Shown piece by piece: positions 30,330 to 41,734 of a stretch of 64,000 bases of DNA. How positions within the stretch are numbered: the stretch's first letter is position 1; every line of letters starts with the position of its first letter. Origin of the DNA: Cristatella mucedo (lineage: Eukaryota; Bryozoa; Phylactolaemata; Cristatellidae); contig WPIO01000055.1 in assembly GCA_009760855.2 (NCBI GenBank), positions 1,653,501 through 1,717,500 on the forward strand, written 5' to 3'. A program made the position numbers and the translations under genes. Below the pieces are notes generated by a model that ran no database searches, was not told the DNA's origin, and saw only the letters and a list, made by a program, of their open reading frames with translations.

Positions 30330-33232
30330 CATATATGTATGCATATATATATATATATATATATATTAATAGGTCGTTTGTTATCGTAGCGATAACCATT
30401 TTGAGTTGCCGGCCCCCAGTCGCTTGTGTCCTACTTGGGAGTGGGTGAGGTCTGTGTAGTTACCCACCGCGGTGTGAAGACAGCTCGTTTGCACCAAAGC
30501 AGGCCTTTTTATTTTTCGATTTGGTTCCGCTCCTCTGTTTGCTCTCCTGGTTTAAGTTAATAGTTTAGCATGTTCTAATGAGGTGTAAACGTGTCTGGTG
30601 CTGCTTGTGGAAACTGGTACCTGTCAAAATTCATGAGCGTGATTTTGCAAGTTTTGAAGATAAATTTCCCTACTGAGCTCAGTCAGCTAATACTGTGGAG
30701 GTACTTCACCTAATCTATCTCGCAAGTTGTTTGTGGTTCAACCACGTTGACCGTATGTGTCTCAGTATTTTGAAGCACGAGCCATTTACACTCATCTTAC
30801 GTATAGTCGGGTGCCCAAACTCAAAAGGGGTACCAAGGAGGTGGTTTTGGTGGTGGCCAATCCTTGCTGACATAGGACCCATCGGATAGACCTGTGTCCT
30901 ACAACATACCCATCCTCAGCAATCCTCATGATTGGTCGTCCTTTGAGAGTGTAACGGTTTGGATCTTCCCTTGCCTCATTTTGGGTTTTCTCCATTGCTG
31001 ACTGGAATAGAACACTGCATAACTATGTGCATGCTTTATGTACAATTTGTTTATATGTCATTCAAATGCATGAGCGACTGGACCTCGGCATGTGGCTATT
31101 TGGGCATAGTGTGGTTGAAAGGAGATATTTCTGAAGTGCTTGCATAGTGTCTATAAAGGTAAATAATAATGATACTGATAATAAATCATTTGTATAGCAT
31201 CTTAAGAGCACTAAATCTCACGATTCAAGTCAAGCTCATCTGTAGAGCAGCACAAGGGTCTTGGTGGCTTTTGTACTATTTCTAGAAGGTATCATTATAG
31301 AATTTGCCTGCTGCTGCACAGCTCGAAGAGCTCGTGACCTGACCCGTGTCGTTCAGTGAGAGCACCTCAGTCTTGGCCTAAGGCCCGGTTCGATAAGTTG
31401 CACAATGTAAGGAAGTCTAGCTGGTGGAGCCGTGACCACGAGAACTGGCCGATCGGTGTGCCCCTTCCAAGAATACCAGATCAACTTGGGGAGTGGTCAG
31501 CAGCTCATAACAAGCTAGTCGTTAGTGTTGCTGATAGCCTTAGCAGCAGCCCTTGCCTGCCTGTCAGACACTGGGACTTACAGTGGGGAACTGCAGCTCA
31601 GTCCAGTCTGTCTGAGCAAGTGCAGTGCTCCTACAATGCCGCGATGTGGGGCGTTTGTTGTTTCGCCGTGAGTGACAATGCTGGGCAACAAGTTATTAGT
31701 GTGTCAATTGTAGTAGGCCTCCGCTTAGCTCAGTCGCATGATCCTGCAGCTGATGACCACTTGCCGGCATTGTTTGGTAAGCAATTCGTGGCCGGCCAGG
31801 GAATTCAGTTTGGGAAATGCAGTTCCACTCGAGTGTGCCTCACATGCACACACTTCCTCAATTAGGGGACGTTGGATATAATGAGAGCCTCAAAATGTCC
31901 ACTCGAAGCCTCACCGTCGTTTTCCGGGTACAGATGGCTGGCAGACGGTGCGGTTGTAGGGTACCCGAATTCGTCGTGATGCCATCGGCTGGCCTGCATT
32001 TCTAGCTATCCTTCTAATCAAGGGCAGCACGGCTAGGAGGTAGTGCAGAGAGAGATGGGGAGCCGGGGCTGTGTTCTTTTTTTAAGTATGAGGTTCTTGT
32101 AGCCTCCCCCCCCCCCAACCGGCCCGGGATTCGGTGGAGCCTTGCCGGCAAGCGAAAAGACTGGTGGAAGCTGAGCAATGGAAGCTGAGTGGTGGACTGG
32201 TGGAAGCTGAGCCAATGCAGCTCAATGCAGCACTACTGGCACACCGTGATGACTGGCCATGAAGCAAGGTATCGACCTCTAACCTCCTGAGCTCTCCTTC
32301 TGTCTGTGCTTGGTAGGAGAGCACATTGTGGGGGCAGGGTTCGGGTATTGGGGAGGGGGCCGTGCGACCGGCTGGTCATGACCGCCGACCATCAAGCACT
32401 TGTAGCCAGCTGCCGAGCTGGGTCATGACCTCGCCCATCTGTCTGGTCGAGCTGTCTGCTGTCGAAGGCTAGAAATGTGAAGGCCCTGAAGTCGATGCTG
32501 TGGGGCAGGACTAGCGGGTAGCGTTGACCAAGAGGCACTCGGCTGCCCATATACATGCCTGCATCTGCTGTGGCTATGTGGGCACTCAGATCTCTAGCTT
32601 TGATCATGCATCACATGCTATCCAAGTAGCTGCTATTGTGACACGGCAGCACACATTAGCTGTTTATCTGTAGGCCCCAGGGAGGGTACCTTGCAGGTGC
32701 GGTTGGAAGGCAAAGAAGCACTCCAACCGCAGAAAAGCTGCCGTTAGGTTACTGTCCAGCCCCGTCAAGCGGCTAGCTGAAATTCTTAAGAGTACTAACT
32801 GAAGAGTAGTATATACGTGTGCATGTGAGCCGTTGTAATGCAGGCCTCTTCAAAGGTTGAGAAAAGTTGGAATCATGGGAGGGGGAAGGAAAAACAACCA
32901 TTACTGACCTGATCCCCCCCTTCTCTAGATTACCAACTGAGAAGCCGTGTATGTGTGAGCTTAGATGCTGGAGGCCTATTCAAAGGCTAGATGATTAGAA
33001 TCATGTGGTGTGTCATAAGCTCACTGCCCTGGACCACTAAAGGCCTGTGGGCCGCAACATTTGTCGGTTTGCACATTCGTGTGCCGGCTTGCGCAGTTGT
33101 AGTTTGCTTTCTCAATTGAGTGTCACAGATGTGCACCGATTGATAGGATGCTATGGCAAAGCCACATCGTCAATTGCAAGGACAAGAATCATGTCTCTTT
33201 TGTCTATTTCGCCTGTGACTGCTTTCTTTCAG
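29421..33232. other. Mostly featureless DNA before the MARVEL gene
   Basis: Holds the CA/TA array and a weak LINE tail near 31170-31220. A minus frame at 30792-30995 (including RYTLKGRPIMRIAEDGYVVG) has protein-like composition but no known family. Confidence 0.4.
30283..30366. repeat. (CA)n then (TA)n microsatellite
   Basis: A short CA run followed by TA repeats with two GTATGCATA interruptions. Confidence 0.95.
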
Positions 33233-33234
33233 AT

Positions 33235-33330
33235 ATGACTGCTCCTCCAACCAAGGCCAGGGCTGAGCCCATCAAGTTCAACAAGGCCTATTTCCAGTCT
33301 ATACCGTTCATTCTCAAAGTGCTCCAACTT
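33235..33330 (+). CDS. MARVEL gene exon 1 (coding)
   Basis: The exon begins at 33233 after CTTTCTTTCAG, and the ATG follows two bases later. It encodes 32 residues, MTAPPTKARAEPIKFNKAYF then QSIPFILKVLQL, up to a GTGAGT donor in phase 0. It covers the N-terminal tail and the first half of helix 1. Confidence 0.87.
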
Positions 33331-36300
33331 GTGAGTGTTGCTGAGCGTCGCAAGCCAGCCCGGCACGGATCGTCACTCACTTAATTGCCCGGTCCCTTCT
33401 TTCTACGCATGTCTCTTTGAGTGAGCATTACTTAACTTTCCCAATTTTTTCGAACATACAGCGAGTAATGTCGGCTTGTGTGAAGATGCACCGGGCTGCT
33501 GCTGCAGGAGCCCTGTGCATTGGCCGTGGTTGTCTTGGCAGGCATGAATCTGTGATGCCGCCACTTGTTGCGGAAAGCGATTCGCGCCTGTTTTCTGACA
33601 AGTACTTGATGGAGCTCTTTGCAGGCACTATCGATACCGATCGTTGTGCTCGCTCAGCAGTACTGGGGGAACGAGATGATAATATACATATCGTTTGCTG
33701 GCGTCTTTGGAGCCTGCACCACTGTGATGTGGATCCTCATGTTTGCCAGCAATGTGAACGCTCGCTTTCCAGCGTTCTTTCCAGTTTTGGTGAGTGGCGA
33801 TGACTTATTGACTGTTCTGCCATGCCGCGTAGGGACATGGACCCGCGATTGGTACTCGGGCTTGTGCAGAATTGCTCTCATGCATGTTGCTGTGCTGAGG
33901 CCATCTTCCACTAGACAGAGCAGTTCTTGTGAAAAGCACGAAGTAAATGCAGTTGTTACTGTCTTCACTCATAGATCCATAGCAGTGAAATTATGCATGT
34001 TGAGAACATGCTTATTAACAGGAGCGTGATTTACCTGTAGTGGTACGCTGATTATCACTCAGCTTGCAGTGGCAGCAGTGTAATGCTTGGCAGGACTACA
34101 GGACTCGGGCCCACGACCTGGTTCCCTTAGTGCGAGCACCTTACCCCCTAGGCTTAACTTGGAATTACTAGTGTAATGGTTTTGCGCACACCACATTTTG
34201 ATTGGTGTAGCTTCACGGCGCCGACTAATGCAGTCAATAGTGAACGATAAAGCGATAGCAAGTGTCGCCATCAAACCCACAAAGCAGCGAAGTAAAAGGT
34301 ACACTCGATTTCGTTCGCTAAGTCGACAGGCTAAGAAGTGTTTCGAGCTAAGCGTGAGCATCACCGAAAGCTGCAGCTCGCAGCTGCGCGCAAGAGCTGC
34401 AGCTGAGGTCTGCACGACTGCAGCGACTGGGTCGTTATTTGTCGTGCTGCGAGCAACAGTGCATGACTTCGAGTGTCCTGAACAGCAACCGTCGAAGGCG
34501 TGCAATGTGCCCTCAATGCTCAGAGCCTCTGGTTAGCTAGGTAGCTTCCCAGGACCGAGCGTAAAAGCTTTTGCCTCGTCCTTTGCTTAGTCGTAGGAAC
34601 CCGCCAACCCGACGCGTCGGCCCTCATTGTTCGTTGCCTTGGAGCTGATGCACAACACACATCTCCTGCCGTGCATTCTTTCGGAAAGTATGTCAAGTTG
34701 TTAAGCACCGAGTGGTGGTAATTAATTATCGGGATCGTCGGAAGCTGGTTGAGATTGCTGATCGCTGGCATTATGCTGCCTATTTGGTGTGAGCCAGCGA
34801 TGTGCTGCAGTAGCAGTAGAGCAGCAGCGTGGTGTGCTTGAGCTTGTGCTGTGCTTGGTGGCTCTGCTGTCCAGGACGGCTGTCTGCCTCCTCCTCCTCG
34901 TTGTGACAGCTGTGGGAAGAGTTGCTACTGCTGCCAGACGGTTGCTGCCAGGTTGCTGTGGTTTTAAGCCGGGTTCACTCACCATTTCGGCCCAGGGTTC
35001 ACTCACCATTTCGGCCCAGGGTTCTCTCACCATTTCGGCTGAAGGCATGTCTGTGGCACGTGCAGCCACAACTGCTGCCATTACCACAAATATGGCAAGT
35101 CCTCTCGCTTGCACAGGCATGACTGTGCAAGCCCTGCGTGGTGGTAATCGCTGCTGCTTGCCTGCATGTCGAGTAATGAAGAGCTCCAAAGTGTAGCCGA
35201 GGCCGAGGTCTATACTGGCCAAGGAACCCCGAATAATTGTGAGTCGGGCGTAGAGAAAAAGGAACTACGACGTGCTGTAGTCGTGCACAGTATATACACC
35301 AAGGCTGCATAACACGTAAGCCAAGTTATAGTGCAAGTTTTATAAAGTTTTAGTACTGGAATGAAGCTTCAACCACCGCTACTAGCCATGCCTCGGCTGA
35401 GCTGGTCGTTCGGACGTAAGGCAAACTATGCGTTTTCAAGCATATGACCTGATCGTTCTCCAGAGCTTTCTGTTGACGTTGAAAAAAGCCGAGTCTTCTG
35501 ATTGGAGACGATCCATGTGTGCTCTGGGTCGTCTACCCAAGTCATCATCCCAGAGCTGCTCAGTGGTGGGGGGGTAGGTCCGGAGATTGACAGACCAGGC
35601 CACTCCATTAGCCTAATAAGCTCTTAATCAAACTCGGTGTGTTCTAGTAAACAGCTTAACCGTGTGCTCAGAGACTTGGGCCTCTTAACAAAAATATCTC
35701 CCCGAAGCCTCACTTTGCACGTGTTGCTACAACGTGCTGGAGTAGTTCAAAATAAACGACTTTCAGCCCGATGCCTCTGCTGCCACAGGAGCTTGTAGCT
35801 TGTTGCTGCAGAGGCAAAGAGGTCCCGTGACCTCTTTGCCAGCTCAAAAGTTGGCTTCTGCAGAAGGCAGTTATCGTTTAAGCCTTCATTGGGGTGACGA
35901 CGGACCAAAACATCAGGGAAATCTGTCGCTCCATAAGAATTTGCTCTCCTGTCTTTTTGGTCCTGTGTGCTTGCTGTCTAACCCACTGCAAACGAGCCGC
36001 TTACAGAGACAGAGACAGAGGGACAGAGATAAGGCCGAACGGGGCATGCAGGCTAGGGGCTACTTGGGCCTGGAAGCGGAAAGAGGGAAGTGTCCTTTGT
36101 CTGACCCAACAAGACGGATGTGGGTTCGGGCGTGTCTGACCTCAAGAGGATTGCTGGCCTCACAGCCCAGCGGTTGCTACATATTGCCTTCAATTTTGTC
36201 AACATGCTGGTTGTTGTTGTGCCAAATGGCGATATCACGAGCTTTGGAAATAAGAATAATCGGTGCACTGTAGAGCCTTTTCGCTACCGAACTCGCTTGG

Positions 36301-39300
36301 GTACCTCCAAAAACAAGCAGAGCAGTTGTTTTTCCAGTGCTATAACACGGGCAATCTGCGATATTTTAACCAATCCCATTGGTCGATTTGCATTCTCTGA
36401 TTAGTTTTCTTGTGCAAACTGGTTTTATGACAACGCCACATTGAAAAGTTCTATTTTCTTCACGCATTAGCTCTTTATGCTATGGGTCAATGGTTACTGG
36501 TCATCGTAAACAAGGGGTCACTGATATTCATCCACTAGAACGTGCCTTGCATGTTTCGGTGTCGTAAATTGGGGGGGGTCGTAAATTGGGACACTGAACT
36601 AAAGACGTGTTCTCATAAAATTATAGAACTGAACCGGTGGCCTGATTGTGTAAAAAAAAAACGCTGAAATACTCAAAAGGATGTGGGGGCTCCAGAAAGA
36701 GGGACGTCCCACGTCGTGGCATCACGGCGGGTAGTTGAACCCGAGACCTCTCAAACCAGAGGCGTGAGTCGCGTGACTCTCCCAATGCGACGGCATCAAT
36801 CGAGTAGTGTCCGATGGCTCAGCAGAACACGCAAAGCTACCGTTTTCTTATTTCTTTCGTTGCTGCATACTTTTGCACTCCAAGGGGACGTTGACTGCAG
36901 TCACTGTGGGCAACTTGGCGGTGTGAAACCCGCCCGGTCGGGTGTTTGCCTGAATCAGCGTCTCACTAGCTAACAGAAGGATTACTACAGAATCATACAG
37001 CGTCTCACTAGCTAACAGAAGGATTACTCCGTAGCCGAATAAGAGAGAATAAGCAGCATCGGCTTAACCCGACAGAATGGCTTCAAACAGAGTTAGTCAC
37101 ATGACAGCGCCGCCTACTATCCACAGTAAAGTACCTAGTTGAAAGCCTCTCAGCCTTTCGGGTTGACCTGATCGTGAGGCCTCTTCCTAATTTACGCCGC
37201 CGTGGCGTTATGCAGACCGAAACCTTTCGATTAAAGGACGTCGATAGCCGGTAGCAAAAGTGCTCCTTAGCTGATCAATTGACACGCTCCCCTTCAAGCA
37301 TGTGCAAAGTGCACCGAAAGAGATTTAATTCCCCTTATGGGGAGTGCTATGATAACGTCTTTAGTATAATTATGAATAGTATGATGAAGTTGAACGTTTT
37401 GATTATCCAAACTCGGCACCCCAAATGTCCAGGAGACGGCCTGAACAGGTTTCTCGTCATTGATCGAGGCCAATTTGTGGTTAGTGCAAAGCTCTGGTCG
37501 CTGAGAATGTGAGCTGATGCTGCCGAGTCCGTGACTGCTGCTGCCGAGTGCTGCTGCAGCTTTTTCTTGTCGATCTGCCGACGATCGTTCTCGAAGCATG
37601 CTCTCCGTCTGGTGTGGCACAGCCTATGGTGTTAAGCCGGGTGAAAAAGAATTCGACATCAGGGGTGTAATAATAGTAATAATGCACTCGATAAAGCGCC
37701 CTCGGAGAACTAAATCTCTTTCTAGGCGCTTTACATTTGCTACAAAGGGAAATGCAATTGAATGGTGAGTAAAATCATGCTTGATAAACAAGCACAATGA
37801 ATAACATGGTTCGGGGTGACATGCACAGGGTCAGCATGCAAATGTGGTTAGTGGCAGCATGCACAGTGTCAGCACGCATAAGCACATCAAGGACGAATCA
37901 CAGAGACCCACTAAATGCTGTCCTAAATAGGTGTGTTTTTAAATTCTTTTTAAATGTGGTCAGGTCAGGGGATGTTCTTACGCAAGTCGGGAGGGAGTTC
38001 CAGGCTTTGGGAGCATACGAACTAAATGCACGGTCTCCAAAGGATTTGAGGTTTGTACGAGGTATTGGTAGACTGTTGGATTCCGAAAAGCGGGTGGTAC
38101 AATGCTTGGCCTGGTGGTGGGAGTAGATCTGAGAGATAGGCTGGAGCCAAAAAATGGTGACCTAAAAGTAAGCGACAAAACCTTGAAGTCAATCCGTTGC
38201 TTGACTGGTAGCCAGTGCAGGTCGGCGAGAAGTGGTGTGATGTGGCAACTGCTACGCTCACGACAGACAAGCCTAGCTGCGGAGTTTTGCACCAGCTGCA
38301 ATCGCCTGATCGCACATGCTGGTAGGCCAGTAAGCAGTGAGTTGCAGAAGTCGAGACGGGATGTCACGAATGCATGGACCAACTTGGACGTGGTATCCTT
38401 ATCTAAACAAGCCCGAATTTTAGCAGTTATGTAGCTGAAAGTAGGCAGATTTGACTGTGGAGCTGATGTGGTCGTCTGACGAGAGGTCACTTTGGACCAT
38501 GGCACCTCGATTTCGAGCAGATTCAACTGGAGATATACTGGCAGAGCCAATTTTTTGAGCGTCGGCCTTTCCAATTTCTGAATCACATGGGTTTGCCCAT
38601 TTCTGTGTAGCAAGGGAGTCACTGGCAGGCTGCTCCGGAGAAAGCCCATTCTCACGATGAATGGCTGGTTTGGGGCAAAGTTCAACCTCCGAAGAGTTAT
38701 ATATTCCCGTGAAAGAACCTCATACAAGGGTTCGGCCCCCTTTCCCTCCTACAAAAAAGATACAGCCCCCATAATAAACAACGAATACGGCGTAGGCTAT
38801 TTGTAGATTGAGCGCACTAGCGCCTATGACCACAGTGCCCATAGCAGCTAATTCGGCACCTGTTCGGTCGACGTTTGGCACAGAGCTAGCTCACTTCCCT
38901 CGCGTCCCGCTGTGGACACTATGCACGTAGACGAAAGTGCTATATGAACGAACGAAGGCGAATTGGCTGTAATAAAATCCAGACTACCCCATTGCTCTAA
39001 GTTAACTGAAATAACTAGTAACGGCAGAGAATGGTCCCAATTAGCCCACAGAGCGAAGTTCTCTAATGATATTCAGACAATGCTTTTGGTGTTTCATTGC
39101 TTGATGGGTCACCCTCTATTTTCCACTGTCAGGTCAATCAGTAAGCTATGTACGTCAAGCCCCCCTCCCCAAAACGATCGTGGCCAATGATTTATTTGAC
39201 TGGATTGTTCAGCCTTAGCTTTACCTGATTAAGCAGACATGGATCCGTGGTCTCACTGCAAGCACTTGTTACTTATGGTGACGGCACCTGCTTTTGAACA

Positions 39301-40344
39301 AACCTTTTTGAGCTTTTTAACCTAAAAGTTACCTAAATGCTGGCTCGGCTTGCACACGGACCTGCTGGATACACTGCCACCTACTCTTGTTCTCCATTTA
39401 AAGGCCTCAGCATAAAATTGCTTCCCATCGGTAGGCAAGGCAACCCACGATGAAGCCCGCTGCGCCCGCTCGCACAGCGTTTGTTTGGCTCGTGTAGAGT
39501 GGCCGCTAAATGTACTGGTGTCCATCGGCTCACTTGATCGAGTCGACTTTGCTTTTTATGTTAGTGTGTTCAGGTGCTGTTGACTTGCCATGCAATTGGG
39601 TACTAGCCGCTGCCGCTCATTCTTGCCGGCGGTTGATTCTACTGTTGATTCTCGTGCTTTTGCAGATGGTACTGTTTCACCTGCTGATGTCACTGGTGTT
39701 CTTGGCAGCTGCCATCTGCTCTGCGATGATGATTGAAGTGTTGGCTTTCCTCGTGGCCATGGTAAGTGCGAGCGCTGGACTCCAGGCCGCTGGGACTCAC
39801 ACGTGTAGACCGGATGGCGCTGACGGTTGACCGCTGAGCTAAGCGCCGACCTAGTTTCGAGCAGGCAGGTTTTTCGGGCCGCCACGGACCGAGCTTTGCT
39901 GCCTCTCTCGCAAAGCCGGTCTTTGCTGTTGCGCCTCCGTCCGTAATTCCACAAAGCCACGAAGAATGCTTGGGCGCTGCTGCGCATGAGAGCTTTATAC
40001 AGCGCACTCACAGCGGCCCCTGGCGCGCATTCGGCAGCCAGCAGACCTCTTCCCGAACGGCCGCTGTTGCCTCTAGTGCTGCCGTGACCGGCGGGCGCGC
40101 CGTGTTCCCCTGTCTTAGTTGCCACTGGCAACCGTTGGCTGGCTGTTATGCCTCTCGTTTGCGGCCATGCTGGCTTGCTGCAGCTGCCTTCGACGCCGCC
40201 GGCGCAGCCACCTGAAGCGATGCTCGATCTGATCTTTTTCAGATACTCGCTTTCATCGTGTCGGTGCTCTTCATTGCCGACACGGTGTTCAGCTTCCTGT
40301 GGTGGCGAGGAGGCGAAGAGCTACCTTCGTGGCCTTGCTGCTGA
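33235..40344 (+). CDS. MARVEL-domain tetraspan membrane protein (MAL/plasmolipin/CMTM type)
   Basis: MARVEL proteins are four-helix membrane proteins of vesicle trafficking and lipid-ordered membrane domains. Four exons (33235-33330, 33625-33789, 39666-39761, 40243-40344), all joined in phase 0, encode a complete protein of 152 residues. Hydrophobic segments fall at about residues 21-41 (SIPFILKVLQL joined to ALSIPIVVLA), 50-73 (MIIYISFAGVFGACTTVMWI), 84-110 (FPVL joined to MVLFHLLMSLVFLAAAICSA) and 113-137 (VLAFLVAM joined to ILAFIVSVLFIADTVFSF). A short cytosolic N-terminus (MTAPPTKARAEPIKFNKAYF) and a C-terminal WWRGG tail fit the family; FSFLWWRG resembles the end of helix 4 in plasmolipin. 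The coding ATG exon starts with an acceptor, so a 5' UTR exon lies upstream. Intron 2 (5.9 kb) contains a LINE-A copy. Subfamily cannot be settled by eye. Confidence 0.88.
33625..33789 (+). CDS. MARVEL gene exon 2
   Basis: The acceptor ends TTTGCAG and the donor is GTGAGT, phase 0 at both ends, 55 codons. It completes helix 1 (ALSIPIVVLAQQYWGNE), adds helix 2 (MIIYISFAGVFGACTTVMWI) and a loop (FASNVNARFPAFFPVL). Confidence 0.88.
34085..34165 (-). mobile_element. SINE-1-like tRNA-derived head, antisense
   Basis: The minus strand reads GGGTAAGGTGCTCGCACTAA then AGGTCGTGGGCCCGAGTCC, matching the head of SINE-1 (box A and box B spacing). No LINE-like tail is visible. Confidence 0.5.
34972..35045. 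repeat. 25-bp minisatellite, three units
   Basis: Three copies of a unit containing GGTTCACTCACCATTTCGGC; the third is slightly changed. In MARVEL intron 2. Confidence 0.9.
35050..36685. other. MARVEL intron 2, unassigned part
   Basis: No recognised element. Short open frames (for example at 36120-36404) are not supported by splice sites. Confidence 0.4.
36690..36805 (-). mobile_element. tRNA-derived sequence, antisense
   Basis: The minus strand has a box-B-like GGGTTCAACTACCCGC preceded by a tRNA-like head. It fits neither SINE family closely; a tRNA pseudogene is possible. Confidence 0.35.
36956..37028. repeat. 31-bp direct duplication with an 11-bp spacer
   Basis: CAGCGTCTCACTAGCTAACA plus 11 more bases occurs at 36956-36986 and again at 36998-37028 without change. 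Confidence 0.9.
37285..37365 (+). mobile_element. Degraded LINE-A-like 3' hairpin
   Basis: GCATGTGCAAAGTGCACCG, AAAGAGATTTAATTCCCC and a GTGCTATGATAA end keep the outline of the LINE-A tail. No triplet tail. Confidence 0.4.
37665..38640 (-). mobile_element. LINE-A copy in MARVEL intron 2
   Basis: Antisense tail and hairpin at 37676-37740. The minus strand then encodes [40 protein letters not shown] and [19 protein letters not shown]. Its 3' half keeps the antisense ORF (37797-38126) shared with other copies. Confidence 0.9.
39666..39761 (+). CDS. MARVEL gene exon 3
   Basis: The acceptor ends CTTTTGCAG and the donor is GTAAGT, phase 0, 32 codons. It encodes helix 3 (MVLFHLLMSLVFLAAAICSA) and the start of helix 4 (MMIEVLAFLVAM). 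Confidence 0.88.
39925..40065 (-). mobile_element. LINE-B 3' fragment in the last MARVEL intron
   Basis: CTCCGTCCGTAATTCCACAA, GCGCACTCACAG and GGCAGCCAGCAGACC match the antisense LINE-B 3' UTR. Confidence 0.75.
40243..40344 (+). CDS. MARVEL gene exon 4 (terminal)
   Basis: The acceptor ends TTTTTCAG. It encodes ILAFIVSVLFIADTVFSFLW then WRGGEELPSWPCC and TGA. Helix 4 ends in WW, and the last residues are two cysteines, possible palmitoylation sites. The first AATAAA afterwards is at 41194, about 850 bases on. Confidence 0.87.
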   Translation: MLAFIVSVLFIADTVFSFLWWRGGEELPSWPCC

Positions 40345-40709
40345 GCGCCTGCAGCTGTAGGGAAAGAGACGGACCAGCTGCAGCTGCCTCAGCTGCTGCT
40401 GCTGCTGGCAGGGATCCAAATTTGTACTAGCGCCGAGTGTTCGGCTGCTGCGCTCGTATCTGCTTTTTATCTAGCCGTTCTGCATACGTCATCCTTTTGG
40501 AGTGAACGAATCGCTGAGGCGGCGACGCTGCCTCGGGTCCGAGGCAGCGCCTGTGACGCCGGGGATGTTGCCTGCGTGCCCGCTGTCCGGCCTTAAGGGC
40601 AGCGGACACGTTGGTCCGGCGCAGGCTCTCGGATTAGACTGCTAGAGCAGGGTTTACCTGCGGGTTATGGGGGCGCGCCTTCCTCTCTGCATGTATGTAG
40701 CATGTACTC

Positions 40710-40712
<3 letters not shown>

Positions 40713-40740
<28 letters not shown>

Positions 40741-40741
40741 C
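40713..40741. repeat. (CT)n run
   Basis: A short CT repeat in the putative MARVEL 3' UTR. Confidence 0.85.
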
Positions 40742-41193
40742 TGGCTCTTAGACTCTGCTGGATGCAGTTTCTGCCCAAAAAAGGCATGGCATACCTGGCT
40801 GGCTGGCTCGCGTCCTCTTGAACACATGCATACAACGCTGCCGACTGCTGCCGTAGCACATTGGGCCACTGTTGCAGCGACCGTACCGTGGGGATTATGC
40901 ATTGCGCCAGCCCTCGACTGCTGCTGCCACGTCACTCGGTCAAGCCACTGCGACGATGCATTTTCTACGCGTGCCTCATCAGCTGTTCAGTGTGCCTGTA
41001 CATGCGAATATGCATTTTGTATACGCCTCCTCGGCTTTGTCGTATTATTAATAGAGGCTGCTTCAGCCAAACTGAATTGCGTGCGTTCGCGTGCGCGCAC
41101 AGAGGCACTGACGAATCCTACCCATCGCGTCTCCTCTGCTGCTGCTGCTTCTGTGCTCTCCTTGCATCCCGGCAGAGAGCGCACGCTGTGATT

Positions 41194-41199
41194 AATAAA
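41194..41199 (+). promoter_or_regulatory. Candidate poly(A) signal for the MARVEL gene
   Basis: This is the only AATAAA on the plus strand between the MARVEL stop and the end of the convergent ankyrin gene. The implied 3' UTR (about 870 bases) includes a (CT)n tract. Confidence 0.3.
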
Positions 41200-41222
41200 T
41201 CTGCCGTGTCGCCCGCCGGCTG

Positions 41223-41734
41223 TCAATTGCGCTCGCCGCGACGCGACCCGGTCGCGGCTTGGCCGTCATCGGCCTCGCGACCGTCATTCGACGAAGCGCC
41301 GGTGGCCAGCAGCTGCTGCTGCGGACCTGATGTTGAGGGAGGCAGCAGCAGCAGCTGCTGCACGGCGGGATGCCGGTCCGCCATGCTGTACGAGCTTCGA
41401 CCCGAGCAGTCCAGAGCGTTCGCGTCGGCGCCGCTGCTCACGAGGTGTGCCACGAGCTCGGCGCATCCGCGTTCAGCAGCGTAGTGCAGCGGCGTGCGGC
41501 CGGTCGCGTCGCGGGCGTGCACAGTGTCGGCGCCTCCGGCGCGCGTAAGCAGGGCCGCCGTGGTTGCAGCTTCCCTGCCGTGAGCTGGGGCGGCCGCCGT
41601 CGCCACGTGGTGCAGGGGCGTCCGGTGGAACGAGTCTCGAACCATGACGTCGGCGCCGAGCGCGAGCAGCGCTCCCGTGCAGGCTGCGTCCAACTTCTTG
41701 GCGGCATGGTGTAGCAGTGTGCTCTGACCTGGGC
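41223..41734 (-). CDS. Ankyrin gene last coding exon
   Basis: On the minus strand the acceptor is GCTTTGCTTCTAG, with a second possible AG six bases later in the same phase. The exon encodes about three ankyrin repeats with canonical TPLH and GAD motifs, then a Gln/Ser/Gly-rich tail (LLLLPPSTSGPQQQLLATGA) and stop. Codon use is strongly GC3-biased. Confidence 0.8.
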
